64,000 nucleotides of DNA, from positions 186,001 through 250,000 of the forward strand of contig JANPZW010000015.1 in assembly GCA_024707385.1 (NCBI GenBank), read 5' to 3'. Positions 56,876 to 64,000 of the stretch are shown here, piece after piece. The notes under the pieces are model-generated. The model did not search any database. It saw nothing but the letters and a program-made list of their open reading frames with translations, and was not told the origin of the DNA. This DNA comes from Cellvibrionaceae bacterium. GTDB lineage: Bacteria > Pseudomonadota > Gammaproteobacteria > Pseudomonadales > Cellvibrionaceae. Position numbers and translations under genes: made by a program. Position 1 is the first letter of the stretch, and each line of letters opens with the position of its first letter.

Positions 56876-57754
56876 ATGTTGTACTTGAAGGCTGGCCAAA
56901 AAGTTGTTCTTTCTGTTTTTCTATTTTTTTCCTCGCTGATTTCCGCTGTTGTTTATGCCCAATCCGTTACACAAGTGAAAGTTGTTTCACGCGGAGATGA
57001 AAACGCGGACTACGCAATCGAGATGATAAAACTCGGGCTGGAAAAAGCTGGTCGCCGCTTTGAATTGATCGTGCAGGACGGTGCGTTGAGCGCGCCCAAA
57101 ATGCGCGAGGAATTGCTCGCGGGCAATATCGATATCATTTGGGTGGCGACAAATCTGGATATGGAACAAAACGCGTTGCCGGTCAGGGTCCCGCTGTATA
57201 AAGGATTGCTCGGTCACAGATTACTGATCGTTCACAAAGATAACGCGCATTTATTTGATCGCGTGCAGTCCATGGAAGACGTGCGCCGATTTACCTATGG
57301 CCAAGGCGTGGGCTGGCCGGACACCGCGATCATGCAAGCAAATGGTATGAAAGTCGTGCCTGCAACAAAATACGAAGGGCTATTCCACATGGTGGATGGC
57401 AAACGCTTTGATGCATTTCCGCGCGGAATTCATGAACCTTGGGGAGAAGTGCAAAAACATAAGGAGCTTGAGCTGACAGTCGATACAAACATCATGTTGG
57501 TGTACACCATGCCGTACTACCTGTTTGTCGCACCGAATCGCCCGGAGCTGGCAGCCGACATTGAGCGAGGATTATTACGTGCAATTGATGACGGAAGTTT
57601 TGATGAAAAGCTTTTCAATAATCCGATGGTGCAAATGGTATTAAAGTATTCAAACTTGAAGAACCGCCGTATCTTTAAATTGCAAAATCCCGAATTACCC
57701 CCGAAAACCCCACTCGACAATCCAAAGTTGTGGCTTGATGTGTCGAAGCTGTAA
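56876..57754 (+). CDS. Periplasmic substrate-binding-protein-like protein (orphan)
   Basis: 292 aa with a signal peptide (LSVFLFFSSLISAVVYAQ). The mature part resembles type-2 periplasmic binding proteins of family 3: YAIEMIKLGLEKAGRRFELIVQDG, MREELLAGNIDIIWVATN, VRVPLYKGLLGHRLLIVHKDN, YGQGVGWPDTAIMQANGMKVV, FHMVDGKRFDAFPRG. No permease or ATPase gene is adjacent, so it may be a sensor-like or scavenging protein. Located where fliS often lies after fliD, but not related to it. Ligand unknown. Confidence 0.8.
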   Translation: MLYLKAGQKVVLSVFLFFSSLISAVVYAQSVTQVKVVSRGDENADYAIEMIKLGLEKAGRRFELIVQDGALSAPKMREELLAGNIDIIWVATNLDMEQNALPVRVPLYKGLLGHRLLIVHKDNAHLFDRVQSMEDVRRFTYGQGVGWPDTAIMQANGMKVVPATKYEGLFHMVDGKRFDAFPRGIHEPWGEVQKHKELELTVDTNIMLVYTMPYYLFVAPNRPELAADIERGLLRAIDDGSFDEKLFNNPMVQMVLKYSNLKNRRIFKLQNPELPPKTPLDNPKLWLDVSKL

Positions 57755-58096
57755 GCACCCGCTGATTTGAATTCGCACCTGTTTTGCCGGTTCCCAAGCC
57801 GCGCAGAAACAGGTGTGCCTGTCGGATAGCCACCAGATGGATTGAAGCGGCGCTGAAATGTACGGAGCGAGGAAGCGTTTATTTACCGAGCCGGTACGCC
57901 GCAATGGGCTGGTTTACGCCTTGCTCCTAATGACGTAAAACACAGCATTTTTTATCCCTTCTCCCGGTGCGGTGGCGAGCATGAAGATTCGCGCGCCAAT
58001 CTGGATCCCCTGGGTATTTCACCCCACGGCTTCATGGGATAATCCCGCCCCTCTTAAAAACCATTCAAAAAGCCCGACCATTCAGGAGAACACGCC
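57755..58096. other. Intergenic region after the orphan binding protein
   Basis: 342 bases. Apart from the hairpin at 57776 and a TCAGGAG ribosome site for the next gene I see no supported feature; short frames here lack ribosome sites and family likeness. Confidence 0.6.
57776..57815 (+). terminator. Hairpin after the orphan binding protein
   Basis: CACCTGTTT (57776-57784) and AAACAGGTG (57807-57815), nine-base stem with a 22-base loop, shortly after the stop. No T run. Confidence 0.55.
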
Positions 58097-59692
58097 ATGG
58101 TGCCTTTCCAGCGGCCTAACCGCCTCTTTTTGCTGGTGATTTTTAGCTTTTCAACGGTTTTGGCCGCCTGCAGCAGTGGCGGTGGCGGCAAGGGAGGACC
58201 GGCACCGAATCCCGCAGACACCCGTCCAGATAGTTTCACGATAACGGCGTCCGCTGGCGAAGACCCTAGTGAGGTCCCATTTGATACCGAAATCACTTCA
58301 GCGCCCATCACCATTACTGGTATAGACGCTGCAGCTGCGGTGAGCATCAACAATGGTGAATTCCAGATTGATAACGGCACGTTCACCAGCACTGCCGGTA
58401 CCGTGCGCAGTGGCCAGACAATCACTGTCCGTGTTCGATCCTCAGTCAAAGCCGGTCAAAGCGTAACCGCAACCCTGAACGTCGGCGGCGTAACCGCTCC
58501 GTTCACCGTCACCACCGGCCCCGACACCGAACCACCCGAAGTCGCCATCCTGTTTCCACCTCCAGCGTCCATGACCGAAGGTTCCACCCTGTTTCTGCGC
58601 GGCACGGTTAAAGATGTAAACGGAACATTGGAGGAAGGCGCTGTGACAGTGAACGGTGTGGAAGCAGCGTTGGAATTGAATGCAGCAGAGGATGAGGGCA
58701 CGTGGAGTGTAACGGTGGATTTGGCAGAGGGGTTGAATTCTATAGCGGTGACGGCGGAGGATGCAGAAGGCAATCTCACTGGTGAGCAAAGTGTGGATAT
58801 CACCAAAGCTCCGATTGCCAGCGCATTTCCAGACGAGAATTCGCCGTTTGTAGATCCTGTGGGAATCACTTTGAGCAGCCACGAGAATGTTCCCGTGGCT
58901 TATGTGACTGAACCTTCATTAAAAGCGGTTTTGACTGTTGATTTGACGTCGGGGACCAGAAGAATTCTCTCTGATAACAATCTGCAATCTGAAGATCCTT
59001 TCGAACGCCCCTGGCGACTAACCAGCGGAGCAGATTCTATTTTGTATGTCACCGATAGAACCAACGGAAATATTTATTCCGTCGATGTTGAAACCGGTAA
59101 TCGGACGGTTGTGCCCATTCAGGATACTTCAACTCTGGTACGGTCCCCCAGAGGGATAGTGTATTTCAATAATAAGCTCTATGTGGCTCACGGACAGTCG
59201 GTTCTTTCTATCGATCTTATATCCGGCATTTTGACTAGCCTAGCAGCATCTCAAAGTAGCTATTTTTCCAATGTTATCGATCTGGCCATCGATACCCAAG
59301 GTAGTCGAATTATTGCCTTGAATAGCGATCCGGTCAGCTTTACGTCCGTCACCTTGCCATCAGAAAATTCCGAATTCTATGAAGTGGGTGATCTGGAATA
59401 CAGTGAAGCCATCACTATAGATCGCGCCAATAATCAAATATATACGGTAGATGCGTTAAACGCGCGCGTGTTGCGTTTCGATGGAACGCTTAGTCAAGGT
59501 GCCGATTTCACGCAAATTGGAAGTGAATATCCCGAGAATCCCTTGATTGAAACCTGGGGTGTCGCAAATTCTCCGGAGTTGGGATTTCTTGTGATCGCAG
59601 ACCGGGGGTTAAAGGGGCTTGTTGCAATGGACACTGTTAGCGGGAGAAGGGTGATCATCTCCAAGTCCGCCACGCCCGTTTTAGAAGAATAG
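58097..59692 (+). CDS. Lipoprotein with Ig-like and beta-propeller repeats
   Basis: 531 aa. Signal LFLLVIFSFSTVLAAC (lipobox Cys at about residue 24) followed by a Ser/Gly linker. Residues ~45-235 look like two Ig-like or Big-type domains (ITITGIDAAAAVSINNGEFQIDNGTFTS, LRGTVKDVNGTLEEGAVTVNGVEA). Residues ~250-530 hold repeated LYVTDRTNGNIYSVDVETG-type blades, as in NHL/SMP-30 propellers. Likely anchored at the cell surface and binding protein or sugar; function unknown. It is 104 bases before the adhesin gene on the same strand and may be co-expressed. Confidence 0.8.
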   Translation: MVPFQRPNRLFLLVIFSFSTVLAACSSGGGGKGGPAPNPADTRPDSFTITASAGEDPSEVPFDTEITSAPITITGIDAAAAVSINNGEFQIDNGTFTSTAGTVRSGQTITVRVRSSVKAGQSVTATLNVGGVTAPFTVTTGPDTEPPEVAILFPPPASMTEGSTLFLRGTVKDVNGTLEEGAVTVNGVEAALELNAAEDEGTWSVTVDLAEGLNSIAVTAEDAEGNLTGEQSVDITKAPIASAFPDENSPFVDPVGITLSSHENVPVAYVTEPSLKAVLTVDLTSGTRRILSDNNLQSEDPFERPWRLTSGADSILYVTDRTNGNIYSVDVETGNRTVVPIQDTSTLVRSPRGIVYFNNKLYVAHGQSVLSIDLISGILTSLAASQSSYFSNVIDLAIDTQGSRIIALNSDPVSFTSVTLPSENSEFYEVGDLEYSEAITIDRANNQIYTVDALNARVLRFDGTLSQGADFTQIGSEYPENPLIETWGVANSPELGFLVIADRGLKGLVAMDTVSGRRVIISKSATPVLEE

Positions 59693-59796
59693 GTTCTGTG
59701 GCGGCAAATTTCCGCTATTTATTCAGCTAATCAGGAAAGATAGCGAATAAGGCTTTATAGCCGCCTGAATGTTTTGACTATTTTGTGTGTGACTCC

Positions 59797-62700
59797 ATGA
59801 GCCGATATTCATTGACTAGAAACGTTTGTTTTTCCAGATCCAAACTGGCATTGGCTATAGCAGTACATATGTTTGCGGCGGGTAACGCATTTGCCGCGCC
59901 GACGGGTGGTGAAGTTGTCGGCGGCTCTGGCAGTATCGAGCAGCAAGGTACACATACCACCATTATTCAGGAATCCGAGCGGCTGGCTGTTGATTGGCAG
60001 AGTTTTGATGTTAGTACGAACGAGCGAGTAGAGTTTGTGCAGCCAGGGCAAAGCGCCGTGGCGCTTAACCGGATTCTGGGTAATAAGGGCAGTGAAATTC
60101 TTGGCCGTATAGATGCCAATGGGCATGTGATTCTGGTGAATCCTCGTGGAGTGGTATTTGGTGAAGGAGCAGTTATCAATGCAGGTGGATTAATTGCCAG
60201 CGGCTTGCAGATCAACCCGGAAGATCTTATGAACGGTGATCTGGTGTTCAAGCGCATTGAGGGTATGGATAGCACGGTCATTAATTCCGGCATGATCAAT
60301 GCCGCCTCTGGTGGCAATGTTGCCTTATTGGGAGCGCGGGTAGAAAACCGTGGATTAATTTCTGCCAAACTGGGTTCTGTAATTCTGGCTTCAGGCAAGG
60401 AAGCGGTGCTGACATTTGATGAATTCGGTCTTTTGGGTGTTCGGGTTGATCAAGCGATATTGCAGGAAGAGTTGGGCGAAACCGCAGCAGTAAAAAATGC
60501 TGGTGAAATTCTTGCGGAGAGTGGTCGCGTTTTATTGAGTGCCACCACCACGCGGGATGTTTTCAGTCAGGCTGTGAACTGGGGGAATCAGCAGCAGGCC
60601 CGCAGCGTGACCTTCAACGAAGACGGCAGTTTTAGTCTGGGTGCGGGTGGCAATATTGAAAACTCGGGTACTTTGAATGTATCGGGCGAGCACAGCGCTG
60701 GAATCGTTGTTGCTGTTGCGGAGAATGTAACGCATACCGGGTTGATTCGCGCCGATTCCCAGCGGGGTCAGGGTGGCAGCGTTGAACTTCATTCCAACAC
60801 TACAACACGTCTTGCGGACGACGGTGTTGTTACCGCCAGTGGTGTAGAAGGCGGTGATATTAAGTTGCTTGGAAAAAATGTTGGGCTTTTTGATCAGGCC
60901 GCAGTTAATGCCGTGGGTGCTAATGGTGGCGGTACTGTTTTGATTGGTGGCGATAGAGAGGGGTTGAATACCGAAGTTCGTAATGCGGATTTTGTTTATG
61001 TAGGCAAGGGAACCTTAATAGACGCGAGCGCTAAAGACATTGGTGATGGTGGCGTCGTAGTAACATTCGCGGAAGATACTGCGAGGATTTATGGAGCATT
61101 ATCTGCGCGCGGGGGCACCCTCTCGGGTGACGGTGGTTTTGTCGAGACATCGGGCAGGCTTGGTTTTGAGATTGGCGATTCACCGGATTTATCGGCAAAC
61201 GAGGGTGTGGGCGGACATTGGTTGATAGATCCGTACAATATTACAATTACCGACGATACCAATACCGGCTTTCCCGATACTACTCCGCAAAATCCGTTTG
61301 TTTCTACTGGGTCAAATGCAATTTTGGATTACAGAACCTTGCAAGGTGCATTGGCCAGAGGTGGTGTTGTTACAGTGCAGACTGGACCGGGTAATAATGG
61401 TGAAGATGGAGATATCACCGTTGCTTTTGGCATCAATCTCACGACCAATGTCACGGCGACGCTCAATCTGATCGCCCACAATGACATCATAATCAACGCC
61501 AATATCACCACTGGTGATAAAAACGCCAATCGCAAACTCAACCTCCATCTCAACGCCAACACCTCCGGAAATGATGGCAGCATCACATTCGGCAACAACG
61601 TCCGCATAGAGACCGGCGGTGGCAATTTTGTGGTGGGGCAGATTGCGCAGAACGGATCCGTCAATCCGGATTTGCCCGGCGCTTACAATGTGAATTTTTC
61701 GAATGCAACGATTGATGTTGTGCGGGCAGCTTACAGCAATAGCGAACTGGATCAGTTCTATAGAAATCATGGGACTGCAGTTACCCGCGATCAATCCCAA
61801 CATCTTGCGCCCAGTGGCAGGATAGTAATTAACGCGGATTATGATGTCACTCTGGGACAAATGAAAATCAAAGGTCGGGAGGCGCAAGATGCGCCAGCCA
61901 AGGTGGCGATCACCGCTGGGCACGATATTGTGCTGAGTCAGGATCTGTTGTTCGACAATAATCCTACGGAAATTCTGCAGCCCAACCAGCGCTCGAATGA
62001 TGGTTACACTACTCTGCAATTGATCGCCGACAACCATATTAATCTCAATGGCAGAATTCGCCGGGAGTTTCCTAATACGCCGGAAGGCTGGCAAGATCAC
62101 CAGGATCGTCTTCGCATAGAGCTGACCGCCGACAACGACAGAGACGGCGGCGGAGATGTGACGATTGGCAACAGTCAGGAAACCGAAATAGAAACCGTCG
62201 GTGGCGATTTTATTATTCACAACGCGGTGAATGTCGATTTATCTGGCCGCACCATCGACACCCGCTCCCCCTACGGCGCCGGTAATGTTTCCATCACCGC
62301 CAGCGGCAACGTAACCCTCGGCAATTTGCCGATGTTCGAACAGGCTGCCAGCAACACAGCAGGTCCTTTGCGCAATCCCAGCTTGACCGCAATCGCTGGT
62401 GACACCTTAACGTTAGGTGGTGCCAACTTATACACCCGTGATGGTGGGATTAATCTCGGTGCGGCGCAGTGGAATTTTAATAGTCGTTCACTTAACACTA
62501 CGCAAGGTGGTTCGGTTACGTTAACAAGTGCGGGGAATCTAGCGCTGCCGACCATCGTTTCCTCCGGTAATCTCACACTCGCCAGCCGTGATGCAGGACA
62601 AGCCATTTCCATTACGGGTGGTGCGCGATTAAATGGATTATTGACGCTCGATTTAAAAGCCGGCTCCGCCAACCTCACCAATCTGGTCAATAACGCTTCC

Positions 62701-64000
62701 GGTAGTGTTGCGAATGTGGTGATCAAGAGTGGACAGAATATCCAGCTTCAAACACCTCAGTCCATCCGTTTGGGAGAGAGTGCGTTGACGGGGAATCTCA
62801 GTCTGACGTCCGGTGCGGGCATTAGCCAATTGGGTAATACCCACATTAATGTCGGTGGTGACTCGCGTTTTTACGTTGATGACAATGGTGTTGTCCTCAG
62901 AAGCGTGAACAATATTTTCGTTGGTTCGGTGTGGGTGGGTGGCACTGGCGGTGGGGATGTGCAGGATGTCGATTTAGCAGCGCAGAATTTGCGCCTGGGC
63001 AATTCCGCAGACGATATGACCGTGACCGGGACATTTAACGCACGGGCCGGTGGCAATATCACTCAAGCCGGGATTTTGGCAGTAACGGGCACCACCACAT
63101 TATCAGCTGGTGGCAGTATCACACTTACGCAAAATAATGAATTTTCCAGTATTGGCATTTCACAAGCCCAGTCGGCGGAAATTCATAACCAGCAAAATCT
63201 GGGATTGGGCTCCATCGGAAATGTGGGTCAACTCACGCTCGATGTAACGGGTAATCTCAGTCAGAGTGCAGCTTTGACTCTCGACGAACTCATTCTGGCG
63301 GTGACGGGCGAAACCTTACTGACGCAGCAAGAAAATCGTATCGCCGCGCTTTCCGGTACTGTTGTCAGTGGTGAAATAAATTCGGCTGGTGATATGCAGC
63401 TCGGTAATTTCACTGTTGGTAATGGCGAAGGCATTTCACTGCATTTGAGTGGCAACGATGCGCAATTTTCTCAGACGGAGGGCTCTACTTTCACTTCCCG
63501 TTCGCCCACCACCGTCAGCGCTGCACACGTTACGCTGAATGCCAATGTTGAATTTACCAGCCTGGGCGCGCTCACTTTCAACGAGGTTTCGAATTTTGTA
63601 TTGAGTGGCAACCTGCAGGGGCAGGACGCGACCGAGAATTCAATTGTCATCAATGGCACCAGTGGTAACGGTATTTATGAAATCACCGCGGACGCCAGTT
63701 GGGAAAACGTTGCTTTTAATATCAACGGTGGAAATGGAACCGATACTCTGCAGGGCCCTGATCTTACGGCCACTTGGCACATAGGTGCCGCGGAGCCTCA
63801 TAGGTTGGTCACAGCCCAAGGTGAGGTGTCGTTTCGCGGGATGGAATCGCTGCAGGGTGGTAGTGAGGCGGACACCTTCGCGTTTGCCGCGGGTGCCGTC
63901 ACCACACTGTCATTGTCTGGAGGTAACGGGCGCGATGTGGCGGACTATTCGGGCATTACGGGTGATATCACTGTTCCCCTTGGCGTCAGCGGTGGCTTGA
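59797..64000 (+). CDS. Two-partner-secretion filamentous-hemagglutinin-like adhesin (5' part, runs off the window)
   Basis: Open from ATG 59797 to the last base (over 1,400 codons, no stop in frame). Extended signal peptide MSRYSLTRNVCFSRSKLALAI...AFA, then the TPS (FHA N-terminal) domain: SIEQQGTHTTIIQESERLAVDWQSFDV, FVQPGQSAVALNRILGN, ILGRIDANGHVILVNPRGVVFGEGAVINAGGLIASG, VALLGARVENRGLI. After residue ~460 comes GGHWLIDPYNITI, common in such proteins, then long beta-helix repeats. The final ~80 residues carry GGSEADTFAF...GGNGRDVADYSGITG, a haemolysin-type repeat style. The secretion partner (TpsB) is not in the window. Confidence 0.9.
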   Translation, partial: MSRYSLTRNVCFSRSKLALAIAVHMFAAGNAFAAPTGGEVVGGSGSIEQQGTHTTIIQESERLAVDWQSFDVSTNERVEFVQPGQSAVALNRILGNKGSEILGRIDANGHVILVNPRGVVFGEGAVINAGGLIASGLQINPEDLMNGDLVFKRIEGMDSTVINSGMINAASGGNVALLGARVENRGLISAKLGSVILASGKEAVLTFDEFGLLGVRVDQAILQEELGETAAVKNAGEILAESGRVLLSATTTRDVFSQAVNWGNQQQARSVTFNEDGSFSLGAGGNIENSGTLNVSGEHSAGIVVAVAENVTHTGLIRADSQRGQGGSVELHSNTTTRLADDGVVTASGVEGGDIKLLGKNVGLFDQAAVNAVGANGGGTVLIGGDREGLNTEVRNADFVYVGKGTLIDASAKDIGDGGVVVTFAEDTARIYGALSARGGTLSGDGGFVETSGRLGFEIGDSPDLSANEGVGGHWLIDPYNITITDDTNTGFPDTTPQNPFVSTGSNAILDYRTLQGALARGGVVTVQTGPGNNGEDGDITVAFGINLTTNVTATLNLIAHNDIIINANITTGDKNANRKLNLHLNANTSGNDGSITFGNNVRIETGGGNFVVGQIAQNGSVNPDLPGAYNVNFSNATIDVVRAAYSNSELDQFYRNHGTAVTRDQSQHLAPSGRIVINADYDVTLGQMKIKGREAQDAPAKVAITAGHDIVLSQDLLFDNNPTEILQPNQRSNDGYTTLQLIADNHINLNGRIRREFPNTPEGWQDHQDRLRIELTADNDRDGGGDVTIGNSQETEIETVGGDFIIHNAVNVDLSGRTIDTRSPYGAGNVSITASGNVTLGNLPMFEQAASNTAGPLRNPSLTAIAGDTLTLGGANLYTRDGGINLGAAQWNFNSRSLNTTQGGSVTLTSAGNLALPTIVSSGNLTLASRDAGQAISITGGARLNGLLTLDLKAGSANLTNLVNNASGSVANVVIKSGQNIQLQTPQSIRLGESALTGNLSLTSGAGISQLGNTHINVGGDSRFYVDDNGVVLRSVNNIFVGSVWVGGTGGGDVQDVDLAAQNLRLGNSADDMTVTGTFNARAGGNITQAGILAVTGTTTLSAGGSITLTQNNEFSSIGISQAQSAEIHNQQNLGLGSIGNVGQLTLDVTGNLSQSAALTLDELILAVTGETLLTQQENRIAALSGTVVSGEINSAGDMQLGNFTVGNGEGISLHLSGNDAQFSQTEGSTFTSRSPTTVSAAHVTLNANVEFTSLGALTFNEVSNFVLSGNLQGQDATENSIVINGTSGNGIYEITADASWENVAFNINGGNGTDTLQGPDLTATWHIGAAEPHRLVTAQGEVSFRGMESLQGGSEADTFAFAAGAVTTLSLSGGNGRDVADYSGITGDITVPLGVSGGL

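Noticed and set aside
60532..63659. Several minus-strand open frames within the adhesin region
   Set aside because: The plus-strand frame from 59797 stays open to the window end with a TPS domain and repeat pattern; the reverse frames are shadows without ribosome sites.
63785..64000. 71-residue plus-strand frame at the window end
   Set aside because: It is in a different frame from the adhesin and has Arg/Cys-rich composition typical of an off-frame reading.

Overview
The window looks like a chromosomal stretch of a polysaccharide-degrading gammaproteobacterium near Cellvibrio, Saccharophagus and Teredinibacter (Cellvibrionaceae). This is inferred from two secreted glycoside-hydrolase lipoproteins whose lipobox and catalytic domain are joined by long poly-serine linkers, and from a Pseudomonas-like order of polar-flagellum genes (flgNMA divergent from cheV-cheR-flgBCDEFGHIJKL, then flagellins, flaG, fliD). 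No taxonomic search was possible.

Layout. 0-13 kb: a DUF4236 protein, a GH43 + ricin-lectin lipoprotein, fumC and acnA (TCA cycle, tail to tail), an MFS transporter, a two-gene radical-SAM/DNA-metabolism module, and a GH5 glucanase lipoprotein. 13-21 kb: a DUF72 protein, then on the minus strand a six-gene uptake operon: periplasmic binding protein, outer-membrane channel, two Opp/Dpp-type permeases and two ATPases. 21-25 kb: a divergent two-component system (CHASE hybrid histidine kinase plus an NtrC-type sigma54 activator). The intergenic region between it and the uptake operon holds a 15-bp inverted repeat, an IHF consensus site and a GG-N10-GC sigma54 promoter in the classic enhancer arrangement, so this pair probably controls the operon. 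25-28 kb: PepSY protein plus an OmpR/EnvZ-type pair. 28-31 kb: minCDE, hpf, rsmE and tRNA-Arg(CCT). 31-57 kb: flagellar locus. 57-64 kb: an orphan periplasmic binding protein, a beta-propeller lipoprotein, and the 5' part (over 1,400 codons) of a two-partner-secretion adhesin that runs off the window.

Flagellar logic. I find sigma54 promoters of consensus quality before flgB, flgF and the first flagellin gene, and a perfect sigma28 promoter before flgM. This fits a polar-flagellum hierarchy. All axial proteins outside the cell (hook, both junction proteins, two flagellins, cap) are about 1.5-2 times the length of the enteric proteins, and hook and FlgK appear to share an inserted module.

Sequence quality. 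At least 16 genes are broken by about 19 tiny indels, mostly one base in a homopolymer. Correcting each one restores a full-length family member whose total length is a multiple of three. Damage to core genes (rsmE, cheR, flgI, flgK, flgL, both flagellins, fliD) without other decay points to sequencing or assembly error rather than pseudogenes. I therefore list these genes at full corrected span and state where the frame breaks.
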